Assembly: GCA_907164885.2 (NCBI GenBank)
Contig: OU015500.1
Coordinates: forward strand, 54,737,783 to 54,801,782
Length of the DNA: 64,000 nucleotides
Direction of reading: 5' to 3'
Source: Dolomedes plantarius
Lineage: Eukaryota > Arthropoda > Arachnida > Araneae > Dolomedidae
Shown: positions 48,576 through 63,647 of the stretch, piece by piece
Numbering within the stretch: position 1 is the first letter of the stretch
Layout of the letters: each line of letters starts with the position of its first letter
Translations under genes and position numbers: made by a program
Notes under the pieces: generated by a model
Seen by the model: only the letters and a program-made list of their open reading frames with translations
Told to the model about the DNA's origin: nothing
Databases searched by the model: none

Positions 48576-50718
48576 TTCAACCTTTATTAATTAATGCATA
48601 TTTAAAAATTTCCCGTTAACGTTTCAATAAAGTATAGTCCCCTGTTTTAAATTATGACCTAAGGACAAACGAATTAACTAGCTAAATTGTCCCTTAAAGC
48701 ATGTGCTAAACAGTAAGAGTTGTTTTCAAAACGAGATGATTCAGCCTCACCAGTTTTTTTTCAAAACTTCCAAAAGATCGTACGACTTCTGACGTACGAG
48801 GTCAGATTGCCACCCATAATCAATTAGAAGTTTTTGGCCCCCTGGTGTACAAGGCCCTAAACTCTTCATCAAGGGTTCTCCGCAGCTTTCTTCGTGACTG
48901 TTTTCGTATAATGATGTTTTCCCGTCTATGCTTTTGCATATACGCGATCTCTCGTCCTGTGTCGCTCTCTTTCTAAATATTCCGTTATTGTTCCACTGAT
49001 GTCAAGCATATTCAATCTCCGGCTGGTTTCTGGTGCCGATATTGTCATGTCGCATATTTGTGCCTAGTTATCGTGTTACAAGACGTGCAGTTACTATTGC
49101 TAAAATATCTTGCGCCAGGTAATGCGCCGTACATCACGGGGATCTCACGAAAGCTGGTAAATACAGGATATGCGAATACATCAATTCGTAGTCATGGCGG
49201 TGGAGAAATTCGTAGCTGGGCAACACATATGGAAAGTGCAGAACAACATACACTGTGGAGATCCAGGGAAGACACAGACGAACATCAACTTTATTTTATT
49301 GCACAAGTATGATGACAACATTACACTTTTTTAGAGCAATTTTTAAAATTGCGCTCTGCAATTTCTTTTATAATGAGCTTTGTAATATGTCGATTCTTTC
49401 CCAACTAAAGATTGCATTTGAAAAATTGCACAGGAATTATCAACCCGCACAAAGAAATGCGATACATCCTTTCAAGTATAAAGAATTTTTAACATTATAT
49501 ACTCATTTTCCACACTTTTATAAATAAGTAAAATTTTAAAAGATAGCGATATTTTTATAAAGATATGGTAATGCGTCCGATACCAACGTTTTTGATTGAC
49601 AGCCAAGCAAGTATTTGTTCAATAAATGCAAAGCAAAACATTGTCAAAAAAACCAAGTTTACGGGATGAGCTTCGAAGGCGCATAAAAAGCCCTATCGAG
49701 GTTATTGACGGGTGAGAAAATTTTTGAACAATGAAAAACCTTTTAAGGGTCGATAAATGTTCCTTTGCATGAAGCTTAATTTACTTAGTGTGTTGAATGA
49801 AAACATCGTCGAAAAAAGTGAGAAAAACACGTAAGTAAATAAGAATGCTTTTAGCGCAAATTTATTTGAAGAACTTTGTCAAAGAAACGAGTATTTATAA
49901 AAGAAAAATGCACATAAAAAATTGGTTGTTTAAAAAATTCAAAGAATACATCAGGAGCAAAGTTTGCAATGACAAGACTTCCAATTGGCGATAAGCTTTC
50001 GCATCATTTTCTTATAGATAAATTTTAAAAAATCCTAATAGGGAGATTTTTCAAACGTACAATATATTGGTTTCGGGAGTTTATTTAAAATATCAGAGTA
50101 AAACTTTGTTCTGAAAGGCATGGTTAGTAATAAGCTTACATTAGTTTTTACAAAAATGCATTTTATTATCTAGTATATTTTTACCAACTTTGAAAAGGGT
50201 ATCGGAAATTTATTACTGTTTATGCTTCTCAGCGAGAAATAAGATACTAACAATCACTTCAGTGTTCAAAATTGTGAAATTATTTGAAATAGGATTTTGA
50301 ATTTATTTTATCATAATGTTTCTGATTACTTCTAAAGTTAATGAGAAGTTACAAAAATACAAGAGAAATGTAGCTTTATCGTAAAATAATTCTACTTTGT
50401 AATGTACTTTAAAACCCGATCCTTGCACGGCAAATAAGAATGACGCAAACTTCGGAATCCATAAAGAGTAGGAAATGACACAATAAATAAAGATTAAAAA
50501 TATTACAATATGTTCCTTTTAGTACAAGAAATCGATACAGCTTTAGTATCTCTAACATGAATAAGGTATGTCACATAATGTCTTTTTTAGGTAGTTTAAT
50601 ACAATTGCAAGTTTGAAAAACGGTTTCTACCGATGCATTAATTTTATTGTTTTAGATTTTTTGCATACGAAAGGTGATAGATCAGAGCCTATAAACTATT
50701 CATTTGCGTTCTAAAATT
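48574..50718. other. Unassigned, with a GC-richer block at 48750-49315
   Basis: The block contains an open frame (49058-49312) whose translation (...GISRKLVNTGYANTSIRSHG...HTLWRSREDTDEHQLYF) I cannot assign. It could be coding sequence of an unrecognised element or chance. The remainder is AT-rich with no feature. Confidence 0.3.
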
Positions 50719-51094
50719 TGTGTTTGCTGTGCAAAAGGTGTTAAGTCCAAAATGGGCTACAATGAATTATCAAACCAGGCATGTTTGAAAATGTAAGGGG
50801 TACTGCAGGGTACAGAAAGCTAAGTCCAATTCCACTCCTAAATATTTTTATTTCTCAGGGAAAATTTGGGATATGTGAAACAAAACACAAAAATTTTAGT
50901 ATTAAAGGGGTGATGTCCCAATCAAGGACTTAACACTCTTTACTCATCAAAAATAAATTCAGAAAAATTTACTTTAAAAGAAAAAAATTAAAAATTAAAC
51001 TTAAAAAAACTGACTTTATAAAAGCCTTTTTTTACAATCCCGTTTTTCTCAAGACTACGATTTTGGACTTGACAGTCTTTACACTGCAAACACA
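50719..51094. mobile_element. Small MITE-like element with imperfect TIRs
   Basis: The left end TGTGTTTGCTGTGCAAAAGG followed by TTAAGTCCAAAAT is mirrored at the right by ATTTTGGACTTGACAGTCTT then GCAAACACA. Arms are about 35 bp with several mismatches. The internal sequence has no ORF. No clear target duplication. Confidence 0.5.
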
Positions 51095-51825
51095 GAAATA
51101 CTATATGGAAAATAATTCAGTAATTACTTTCTTTTATAAAATATACTGAAAATTGCAGCAAAATTTTCTACATTTACCATTTTTTCCCCCAGTTAGTATA
51201 CTAATGGCTACCTAGAGAACCGAACATAACACTTGGTGTATTTTTAAACAGAGTTGAGAGTTACCATCATTTACAATACTTATTAAATCATTTATAAGGA
51301 TTGATATCGGCGATGATTGATTTTTAAGATTCTTACGTTTACCGCCCAGAGAAAGAGCAGGAATCCATAATTACCGCTAAAATCTATTTAATTGTGCAGT
51401 CGCCGATCCATTACGACCCATTTGTCATATATTCACACATTTATCATTTTTCTCTTTTTTTTGGTGACAAGAACTTGGAATGCCGGGAATCAATCCTTAA
51501 TCTTTTCGTGGAAAAAATGCTAAATTATCATTCCAATATCCCTGACATCGCCGTTAATAATGAACTTTTTTTTAAAGTACTCATAAGCTTTTATTAAGGA
51601 TGTTTGAAAAATACGTAAAATCAGTTCAATATACATTTTTGGTGTCAATAAACAAGCGTTAAAATATGATTTCACTGGATAACGAACATAATTTACATAA
51701 TAGACTGTGATTTGAACCATAGTCGTTTTAGTGCAGTAAAATGGAAAGAAAGAAAAATACATACTTTCAAATAAAACTATAATTATGGCAAATAAAAGGA
51801 AAAGAAAAGCATTTCAGATTTCTTT
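51095..51825. other. Unassigned
   Basis: No supported feature. An open frame at 51394-51597 has no recognisable motif. Confidence 0.45.
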
Positions 51826-51900
51826 TAGTACAGATTTAGTTCAGATTTAGTACAGATTTAGCACAGATTTAGTTCAGATTTTTTTAATTTCAGATTTTTT
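51826..51900 (+). repeat. Minisatellite, 12-bp unit
   Basis: About five copies of TTCAGATTTAGT / TACAGATTTAGT, degenerating into a T-run. Confidence 0.9.
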
Positions 51901-51939
51901 TTTAGTACAATGGTCATCGAGGAACTTACTGTGCAATAA

Positions 51940-52715
51940 TTTATATATATATAAAACAGTTCCGTAACTGACTGATTGACTGACTGACTGACTGACTGAT
52001 TGACAGACAACGCAAGAACCAAACCGCTGGACACGAAGGGCTGAAATTTTGCATGGCGATTCTTCTTATAGTGTAGTGGTGCACTAAGAGAGATTTTTGA
52101 AAAATTCTTCAGAGATTTTTAAATTAAATTTTTAAGCTGTTTTTGTAAGTTTGCATGTAAAATTATAACCTGAGGGTTATAAAATTTATATCACGAGAAA
52201 GATCATAAAAAATCCTTTAAAATAAAATATTTTTCGAATCTTTACTTCCATTTTCTGATTTTTGGTGAGTTTTTAAAGATTTATTTTTAGAATTTAATTT
52301 ATTAATTGTTGATCACGTGGTTTCTTTCCTTTTAATTTTGCGTCACTTACATAACAACGAAATAGACAAAACAAATTTCTTGCTAATGCGGCAGACGATT
52401 GGACATTATCCAAAAAAATTGTAACATACCGTAAAAGAAATGTTCCTCAAACTGTACTATATTAACTGTACAATATTATTTAGTATGTTCTATTAGATTC
52501 AGTTTGAATATTTTCTTCTACATTATTTTGCGTATAAATATATCTGTTACGATTTTTTATAAACGTATTTTTTCGTTTTTTTTACTTCAATTGCATATAT
52601 TGATCGTTGTATTTATTATAAATATATTTATACTTATTTTTGGCATTAATTGCATACATTGACCGTTGGATTAAATTGGAATGTACTCCGTAGCGAAGTA
52701 CGGGTTTTCAGCTAG
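51940..52715 (+). mobile_element. Non-autonomous Helitron, plus strand
   Basis: It ends TTTTCAGCTAG followed by host T at 52716. Eight bases before that lies a hairpin, CCGTA-gcgaag-TACGG (52688-52703), the terminal hairpin plus CTAG expected of Helitrons. The 5' part TTATATATATATAAAACAG leads to a (GACT)n stretch and GAACCAAACCGCTGGAC...GAAATTTTGCATGG, a block familiar from arthropod Helitrons. The canonical 5' TC has been lost, so the left edge is approximate. No Rep/helicase. Confidence 0.75.
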
Positions 52716-52716
52716 T

Positions 52717-53020
52717 TATAATGAATAAAAATTCGACGAATTATAAATACTCGAATAAACATTGATTTTGAATTTAAAATAAGACGTTTTAACTGTTTTA
52801 AGTGGTGAGATATCTTTCAGAGATGAAGATACTCGACAAACATATCCCTAATTTCAATCATCAGTAGTTGCTAAAATAATTTATTAAGAAATATGAAAAA
52901 TTTACCGTCAGTTGAACATTCATTCTTCTTTATAAATATGGCTCTTTATTTTTTTTAGCTTGATGACAAATTTTTAATTGTTTAAAATTTTAAACATTGT
53001 TTTTTTCATGGTTATGTCAT
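52717..53020. other. Unassigned AT-rich DNA
   Basis: No supported feature. Confidence 0.5.
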
Positions 53021-53395
53021 TGCGCGGTGGCCTAGTTGGAATGAGCAGCGGTTCAGTGATCTGAACGTCCCTGGTTCGATGCTCGTCGCTTCAAATCCAC
53101 CGCCGTGTTCACTAATGGTGGCCAGGGCACGTAACATAGGTCGTGGTTACAATGTCCTCCAAGTTCTCAAATGTACCTCTGGAGGTGCGGGGTCAAGTGT
53201 TCCAGTTTTGTCACTTGACTCGGTTCAAATTTACGGGACCGATGTTCTTCGAAGTCAAGTCAGACTTCACCCCTAGTGGTACATCGCCTTAAGGTGAACC
53301 TGCTTACTATTCTTCGCCAATGACCTACGATTTGAGGACTTAAGTCTTCTGGACTTGTTGTAAGCTTTCCTACACCAAGGGCATTGGAAACAACA
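53021..53395 (+). mobile_element. tRNA-derived SINE, ~370 bp
   Basis: The head TGCGCGGTGGCCTAGTTGG contains an A-box and CCCTGGTTCGATGCTCG a B-box. A GC-richer body of about 300 bp follows, with an end in CATTGGAAACAACAATTATG. It stands out sharply from AT-rich flanks. The open frame inside (53079-53276) is incidental. Confidence 0.7.
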
Positions 53396-54005
53396 ATTAT
53401 GTCATTCCCACCATAATAATTTTAAAACAGTAAACTTTATCCAAAAATATTTCTAAAATTTAAAAAAAATTCTATGAAGAACTAAGAATTTTGATTTCAA
53501 AGTTCTTAATATTAAAGATATGTTATAGAACTTAATTTAAAATAAAAAAAAATTGTATATTTAAAAATATACGGACGCAAGTCTGCGCGCAATAACATAA
53601 CATTGAAAAAAAACAATGGTTGAAATTTTTTTAAAAAATTTTAAATTATCTTCAAGTTAGAAAAAATTAAGAGTCATATTTATAAAGAAGAAAGTGTGTT
53701 TAACGCACGGTAAAATTTTCATATTCCTGAATAAAAATATTCATAACTACGGATGGTTTAAAATAGGGTTATTTTTGTCGAGTCTCTTAGCTTTTAAAAG
53801 GTACCTGACCCCTGATTAACAAATTGAACATTGGCAAAAAGCTATTCTAAAAGTTTTTGTTAATATTCAATGATTGAAAAATATCAGTAAATAAAAATTA
53901 TTAAAAATGCAATTATCTAGCATTTTAAATATACAAAATTTTAAGTTGATATCAAACTATTCAAGCAGTCCTTCAACTACTATATATGCCTGCAAATTTT
54001 ATTTT
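53396..54005. other. Unassigned AT-rich DNA
   Basis: No supported feature. Confidence 0.5.
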
Positions 54006-54009
54006 TTAA

Positions 54010-54409
54010 CACTAGAAAGACGGCTGCCGCCACTTTGACAGCAATATAGAAAACAGGCAGAAATCTTACCGAAAAAAGGAAAATGTTAGTTACTTTTCGT
54101 TTCTTCCCCCTTTTCCTTACAACAGAAACATTGGCTCTTCGGAAATATTAGTGTTGAAAAATAAGGACTTCACGAACTATGAATATATTTTTACGGATGA
54201 ACCACACGAGGTTGTCAGCTCGGCATATATGCATAAAAATATCTCTAAATATTTACTAATTTATTATATATTGGTATGAAATATTTCAAAATTTAAAGTA
54301 TTTAACCATTTAAAAAAATTAAATATTTTAAATACTTGATTTTATTTTTAACCGTCAAAATGACGGCGTTCAGTCTCTTTAGTAAGAAAAAAATTCCCGT
54401 TTTTTAGTG
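54010..54409. mobile_element. TTAA-type MITE (piggyBac-like), 400 bp
   Basis: TTAA lies at 54006-54009 and 54410-54413. The left terminus is CACTAGAAAGACGGC. The right terminus, read inverted, is CACTAAAAAACGGG. Subterminal TGCCGCCACTTTGACAG and CCGTCAAAATGACGGC blocks are related to each other and to the copy at 16453-17036, which lies in the opposite orientation. Confidence 0.85.
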
Positions 54410-54413
54410 TTAA

Positions 54414-57400
54414 TAACTGACTGAATGTGTGATATAGCAAAGTAAATAGGACGTACACCCCTGAGTTCGGTAATAAAAATTTTAATCTAATCTTCTACTG
54501 AATATTTGCATTATTTTGTAGTTGATAATTTTTTTGTGGTTCTCCTTTTCATCCCTTCAGAAAGCAAGGATTGACAAGTTTTAATCTGAGATTAACACCA
54601 GAGAGCGAACTAATCATTCTAAACAATGCGATTCTCAAAATTTTCTTTTTTGAGAATTCGGTTGCAAAAACTTTATGTGCCGTTTCCTTAAATTGCCTTG
54701 ACTTCACATACTACAGCACATACCTTATCAAATTATGTCTTGATTAATTTTCCGGTAATTGTAAAGCAATTAACCTTGGTTATTGCATTAACCTAGAGTG
54801 AGCGAGATTTTTCGTCTAAACTTCACTATAAGTAGTTTAGTTTCCCTTCTGTAAGCTTCTCTCCTTTAAAAAAGAGAGATAAACGAAATTAAAAGAGAAC
54901 TCAATCAGTCAATTTAAGGGTTAGCATTTAATCAATTTCTGTAACCTAAATTGAATTTTAGAAGAATTTAAAGTAATAAATATATTTATTGCCTATTCTT
55001 AAGGCATATCATCGGTTTTTATGCTATTTGCTACTTAAGGTATTTATCAGAATATTCAGTATCTCTAATTTATACCAGGAACAATTGTTGTATTTTTATA
55101 AATAAAAATATCGTAAACATTTCCCTTCTTTAAGTTTCACCCCAGAGATTTTTTAAAATTTACAGTTTAAAACCACTTAGTCCACCAGCTTTACAATTTC
55201 TAAACGATTCAATATATTTATATAACATAATGTTTAAAGTCTAAGCTCCGTTATTCACCACGTAATTGATTTCGCGTGACATATCCTGAGTTAGGTTAGG
55301 CGATTTCTAAAAGTAAAGCTGATTTATTCTGTCTAAACACGTAATGAATTTATGCCTATGGACTTATTTTTATTTTTTGAATGGTACCTATTTTCGTGTT
55401 GAGACCTTTTAGAATGAGATTAGTTCTTTTATAAGAGTGTATTTACGTATCAATTTTAAATAATAGAATAGAAGCATTTGAAGGAAAATTATTTTCAATA
55501 CTTAATAACAAAATAATTTAGTAATTGATTCCGAAGTGCCAAGTTAAAATAGATAGATTATAAAATCTCCCGAATAAACGACCAAAATCTTATTTTCATT
55601 GCAATGATCAAGATAGACCGAAAGTTATCAGTTTTTTAGATCCGAGAAAGAAAATAAGTAAGTTAAGTAATAAAACAGATAGTTAATGGCATAACGGTAA
55701 ATGTAATAATTTTGGAACTATTACTTTTCGTGCGGTTGTAAGCTTTTGTTTTATGTTTGAAAATATTTTTGTTTCATGCGTGCAACGTAAATAGAACCAT
55801 TGAAATTAAATTGATATTGTGTGTGTTTCATAACATAACCTTTACAGTTATTTTATTTTTTTTAAATGACATCATTTTCTCAAACTTCATCAAATCAAAG
55901 ATACGCTTGAGTAATCACAGTATATGAATGTTTTACTTCTAGATATTCTGATGAAATAATTAAGTATATGCTTACCAAATGTAATGAGTAATATATTTTT
56001 ATTTTGCGTGGTTGCATTTTGTCTTTAGTCTGGATATGAATGTTTTTCTCGTGCATTTTGAAACTTTTAATTTCCTTATGCAACTTTAGTCAAGTAGATT
56101 TAATTTGGACAGTAATTTCACTTCGAATCTTCGATAGTTGAAAAAACTAAAATTTCTCCATTTTTTTAAATATAATTACATCAAAAGGTTTAATTAGAAC
56201 AATATACAGCACGCTTAAACCAATATTATTAGACAATATTGTTATAAATTATATACCATTATTATAAGTGGTTTTATTATGAATTATAGCATTAACAGCT
56301 ACGTGATCAGCATTCAAAGTCGCTTACCAATCACGGGATTTTGAAGTGAAGTACACATCCACGTCAAGCAGAAATAGTTATAACTCGACACATAAACCGA
56401 GGTATAATTATTGCGTGTTATAACTTCGCATTGATTGACTTTGTCTTACCATTAACATGTTACTTCGAGTTATAAGGCGTGTAACATTTTGACGTTATGG
56501 CATAACTTCAGTTTGAAGTCACGCCATCTGGTCACCGAATTGACAACCGTTGATGGTTTGTCGTGACTAGCCGAAGTCAAGTTGTTGATATGATTTCCCG
56601 GTTCCCTCACAAGAGGAATGTCTTTTGCCTGACAAAAAGGTAATTGACTATGCGGTCGAAATTATGACACCTTTCTGACTTGAGACCAATGTAAATCACC
56701 TCGCGGTTCAGTTCTAAGGCGTTGAATCTGAATGTGCTCTACAGAATATTACTACCCAATATAGACAATCTTTTTTTGTGAGTTCTATCGGTTTAAATTC
56801 AGTTCGACTTAACTATACTATACTACAATCTATAAATGTTTACGTAAATATTCTTTCCCAAAATTTAGATTTTTTTTTTCATTATCCTTGAGAAATTTAC
56901 TTTGCTACTTTTTACAATTTCATCAAAAATTCCAATAAAACAATTACTGTAGCGATGCCTTAGTCATATTTAATAGAAGAACAAAAAATATTGAATTTAA
57001 TCAATAATTCCTTGATTCTCATTTAAACCGCTGAAAAAATTATTCTTCTCCTGGATATTGGAGATCCAAAAAAATAATTTTTAAATCTAAAACTTTTAAA
57101 GTTTAATGCACAAAATCATAATCCATACAATTTAAATAACATTACTTTTCTAAAATGTCATTTATTTAATATTATTGACCTGATTTTATATAATAAATTC
57201 CATCAAAACATAAAAATAAATTAGAAAACAGGTTTGCATTAAATTATTCATTTGTTTTATCTAAATGAAACAAAATGGAATTTTACATTAGATATTTTTT
57301 TGTTTATGTATTAGGAATGAAATTGTATTTACTGGCTACAAATAATTTATTCCTGTTTCGTCTTTCCGCTTATAATCCTTAAATCTGGAGAACAAAGCCG

Positions 57401-58647
57401 TTGAATTTATATAATTGAATTTTTTTTCTCGAATTCTAAAGTTTCTTTGAGGCAGGAAGTAATTTTGCCTGTAGAAATTCTGTATCATTTTCTCTGCGTT
57501 TGTAAACAATTTAATATTTCTTCAGTCTTTTTTTTTTCCAAACTGTCTTAATTATCTTCTGCATCTAAATATAAATCAAATATCAAGTTTATATAATTAT
57601 GTATTTTTTATGCAATAACAAAATTTTATGATAACAAAAGTTATATTTTCCAAAATATATAACATTTTTGGACGTTTAAATTAGATACGAGTAATTTGAA
57701 ATGCTTTTTTTCATGAAAAATGTATTTTATGCATTACATTGTATAAATAGGAAACACAAAAATTACTTAATTTTCTTGCTTTTAATATTGAAAATATTTT
57801 GTATATAGACATATTAGGTATAGGGAATTTCATGATAATTTAAAATTACACATATTGTGAATCCTTTCACGATTATTTTAATCTTTAAATGTACTTTCTG
57901 TAATTCACGTACGAATTAAAGAATAAATAAATGCAAGATGTATTTAGTTTCAAACCTTCTGCAAAAAAAAAAAAAAAAGAAATAAAAATAAAATATTACT
58001 TCACATTTAATAAACACATATCTTAAACCATAATCTCCTGGTATTTTAATATGAAAAGAGTACATAGATAATTATTTAAAGATGACTATTACTTAATGTG
58101 TCAAATAATTTACATCTTATATGTGATTTTATATAAAACACTAAAGTATAAAAGAAAACTCGAAGAATATGCGTATTTTTACGTTTGAGGAATTTTAACA
58201 TTAATGACTATTTAGTACCTTAATTTATAAAGGAAATTGAAATTACACATTTATTACCCAAAAAATTGTTAAAAAATAGCGAACCCCAGTGAGAAAAGAT
58301 TGTAAAAGTGCAACACAATGACTCTTTAAAAATGCTGTAGTGTACACACACATTACATAAAAATGTATTATGTGATAATTTTCTACACTGATTCATATGT
58401 GTTACCAAATATTCGACATAAATCTGTGCAAATGTAATAAGCGTGTGTTGTCTCTCAGATGAAATATTCGAAGTGATTTAAATGTCCTTCCATATAAAGG
58501 ACTAATTTTTTGCCGCATTTTTCATAGAGGGTAATTTTATCGCTATATCTTTTACAATTGATAAATCAAATTCCAGGAATTCTAAAATTAGAACAATAAA
58601 AATTCGTTTTAAGATATTCTGAATTAAACCTTAGATCAATTCTTAAC
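54414..58647. other. Unassigned; one less AT-rich block at 56285-56770
   Basis: The block contains repeated TTATAACT / GAAGTCA-type words (e.g. AATAGTTATAACTCGACAC, GTGTTATAACTTCGC, ACTTCGAGTTATAAGG) but no coding or RNA signature I can name. A 17-base A-run lies at 57962-57978. The rest is AT-rich without feature. Confidence 0.4.
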
Positions 58648-58830
58648 GTCATCATCATCATCATCAGTGGCACCATACACCGGTGGGGGCCTTGGTGTTC
58701 TAAAGGAACTCTTTCATTGCCACCTGTTGAGACAGAGTTCCTGCCAGTTCCTTTTCTTTAAAGCGAATAAGTCTTAGTCAGCGCAGTCCAGCCACCTGAG
58801 TTTTGGCCTTCCAATCGGTCTATTGCTTAG
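58648..58830 (-). pseudogene. RTE-type LINE, 3' end piece
   Basis: On the minus strand the frame reads RPIGRPKLRWLDCAD, then ...KRNWQELCLNRWQ, then the C-terminal RTPRPPPVYGATDDDDDD. This is the characteristic end of RTE-clade ORF2 proteins, followed by a (TGATGA)n 3' tail (58648-58666). A stop follows the CAD segment. It is separated from the rest of the LINE by the hAT-like element. Confidence 0.8.
58823..58830. repeat. 8-bp target-site duplication, left copy
   Basis: TTGCTTAG, repeated at 61134-61141. It fits the hAT target pattern nTnnnnAn. Confidence 0.9.
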
Positions 58831-59056
58831 TAGGGTGGACCAAAACAGGGGGTTAAAAACTTTTTTTCGAAACTCAAGATGTATATATGCGCAAAAAAGG
58901 TCTACATTAGCGCTTATTCGGCATGAAAATTTTCATTTCGATAGCACAATATTTTTCGGTGCCCGGCTTAGAAAATTCCAAAAGCAGTCCAAAAATACAA
59001 TTTTATAAAGATTTAACATTCAGAGATAATATTTATCAACAAGAAAGAAAATTATA

Positions 59057-60830
59057 TTAACATGCATAAAATGAACGAAAAAATAAAATTTTTTGAAGGT
59101 ATTTAAAAAGTCCACTTTTTTTTTCAAATTTGGCAAGTCCTTGCAAAGAAGAAATCCGAGATCTCATAAGTTCATATCTTGCTTCTAGACCACAAATACT
59201 TTCAGAAGCTTGTCTCACAAGTCTAACACACCTCTCAACCGCTTGAGAATGAAAAGGGAATCTGGAAATTTGATTTTTCTCAGGGGCATTTTCTACCATT
59301 TCTTTCAGATGGTTCTTGGTAAGAGATTTAGTTAGAGGTGGTTCTGCAACAGTTTCTACTTTCCATTGTATCATATCGACGTAAACTTCAGCATCAAAAT
59401 TAATAACTGGCACTTTGAATTTTCTAAGAGTTTTTGAAGTTGATGACTTTGAAGTTCGAACCTTCTGAATTCGTCTGACATAAAGTTCTCTAACGTGTCG
59501 CCTTGGTCGCAGAGCATAGCAATAAAAATGTTTTCTGGATGCGAAAAGTATCCATTAGTTTCTATAACTTTGTCAACAGCAATTTTTAAATCATATGGCA
59601 AGTATCGATATCTTTTTATCATATTGTAAAAATGTATAGACCCATCTTTACACTTATTATCTATTTTGATGTCGAGCCACATCGGAGCATAAACATACAT
59701 GATAAATTGCACCAAAGCTTTTAAATTTTCCGATGAATTCACGGTTCCTACGTATAATCCCAATATTCTATTTGCGGTTATTAACCGTCTAGAATGTGTG
59801 GTATTACCGGATTTCCTGGCGACTAAACTATCCATGATAGTTCCTTTTGCTGCACAATGAACTATATCAGACAAGTACTTTTGATCTGTTCTTAGTTCTT
59901 TTGTGTATATTTTTGGTAAATTTGCAGGTATTATTTGAAGCGCAGCAACGGCTAAATGTTCACAAGATTTAATCCTTTTTCCCGATTTCACTAGAAAATT
60001 CTGAGGGTTCTGTTGTTTCTCCATCCAACTTCTGAAATAAATAGCGCAATGGTACCTCATTTAGATGCAGAAGGCATATGAAACATTGCAATGGATGTTC
60101 GATGCAAACTTCAGTGCAACGAGTTAGTCCACTGTGAATTCCAGTGTTGACAGCAGTACCATCATACCCTATGGCAATCAAATCTCTAAGGTTTATGTTC
60201 TTTTGAAGATAAAACGTCACAGCTTTTGCAATTCCTTCAGCTGTTCCAAAAGATACACTCAGGTGACCAAGATATTTGGATCCAGGTTCGAATAAGTGTA
60301 CAATATGTTCTTCATTTACTGTCATTCGTAATCCTTTTCCCGATTTCACTAGAAAATTCTGAGGATCCTGTTGTTTGTCCATCCAACTTCTGAAATAAAT
60401 AGCGTAATGGTATCTCATTTAGATGCAGAAGGCATATGAAACATTGCAATGGATGTTCGATGCAAACTTCAGTGAAATGAATTACTCCATTGTGAATTCC
60501 ACTGTTGACAGCAGTATCATCACACCCTATGTCAATCAAATCACTAAGGCTTATGTTCTTTTGAAGATAAAGCATCACAGCTTTTGCAATTTATTCAGCT
60601 GTTCCAAAAGATACATTCAGGTGACCAAGATATTTGTATTCAGGTTCTGATAAGTGTACAATATGTTCTTCATTGACTGCCATTCCGTAAAATTTAGCAC
60701 CTCTCTTCTTCTGCACAAGAGATTTATCTTTCCAACTATCAAAATAAATAGCATTAACTACCTGGCTTTCATCCACCACGTTATCCCTTATTTCTTGACG
60801 TTTGCTTTTTAGTTCCCGTCTGACTACCAT
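59057..60830 (-). pseudogene. hAT-like transposase with an internal duplication
   Basis: From 60830 the protein reads MVVRRELKSKRQEIRDNVVD, then NEEHIVHLSEPEYKYLGHLN, then an acidic motif IGCDDTAVNSG and PLQCFICLLHLNEIPLRYLF. A ~358-bp duplication repeats this part (IGYDGTAVNTG, the same domain with the motif better preserved). The C-terminal half (59371-60060) gives SRRLITANRILGLYV, then NLKALVQFIMYVYAPMW and HPENIFIAMLCDQ. The last part (59057-59413) ends SQAVERCVRLVRQASESICG followed by LEARYELMRSRI. This order of motifs is shared by a large group of arthropod transposon proteins. I place it in or near hAT on TIR and target-site evidence only. Stops and frame changes at about 60590, 60310, 59970 and 59370 make it inactive. 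Confidence 0.65.
59981..60696 (-). repeat. ~358-bp tandem duplication inside the transposase gene
   Basis: 59981-60338 and 60339-60696 align over their length, with landmarks such as CCCGATTTCACTAGAAAATT, GATGCAGAAGGCATATGAAAC and GTACAATATGTTCTTCATT at a constant offset of 358. Identity is high but not perfect. The duplicated protein segment is the DGTxVNTG / LLHLNE catalytic-core region. Confidence 0.9.
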
Positions 60831-61133
60831 TCATAATAAGATTACTATTATCTTCTGTTATTAAGCCTACATCTTTCAGCTCAGAACTTGCTATTATGGC
60901 AGCTGACCTATCGGAAATGCGCGTCCGATCGGAAGCGGGGTTAGTGATTCAGAGTCTTCTTGCGAAGTAGGCACATATTACTACAATGTTACAAACTTCA
61001 AACGTATTGCGGCACCGGAAAATGTGCTCCGATTTCTTTTAAATTTCACCCTTCTTTTTTACTCCCTAGTAGACCACTTTTCCAAACATAGGCTTATTAA
61101 AAATCATAGGCAGGGTTTTTTTGGCCCACCCTA

Positions 61134-62556
<1,423 letters not shown>

Positions 62557-62600
<44 letters not shown>
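62557..62600. repeat. (TA)n microsatellite
   Basis: A pure TA run of about 44 bp. Confidence 0.98.

Positions 62601-63647
<1,047 letters not shown>

Larger units (their letters stand above)
58831..61133 (-). mobile_element. hAT-like DNA transposon inserted in a LINE
   Basis: The termini TAGGGTGGACCAAAA and TTTTGGCCCACCCTA are flanked by TTGCTTAG on each side. The TAGGG start agrees with the hAT TIR pattern YARNG and the duplication with hAT target preference. The single transposase-like gene is on the minus strand. Joining the two duplication copies restores a continuous RTE LINE, an independent confirmation of the boundaries. Confidence 0.85.

Noticed and set aside
51961..52003. (GACT)n microsatellite as an independent repeat
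   Set aside because: It is a normal internal part of the Helitron at 51940-52715.
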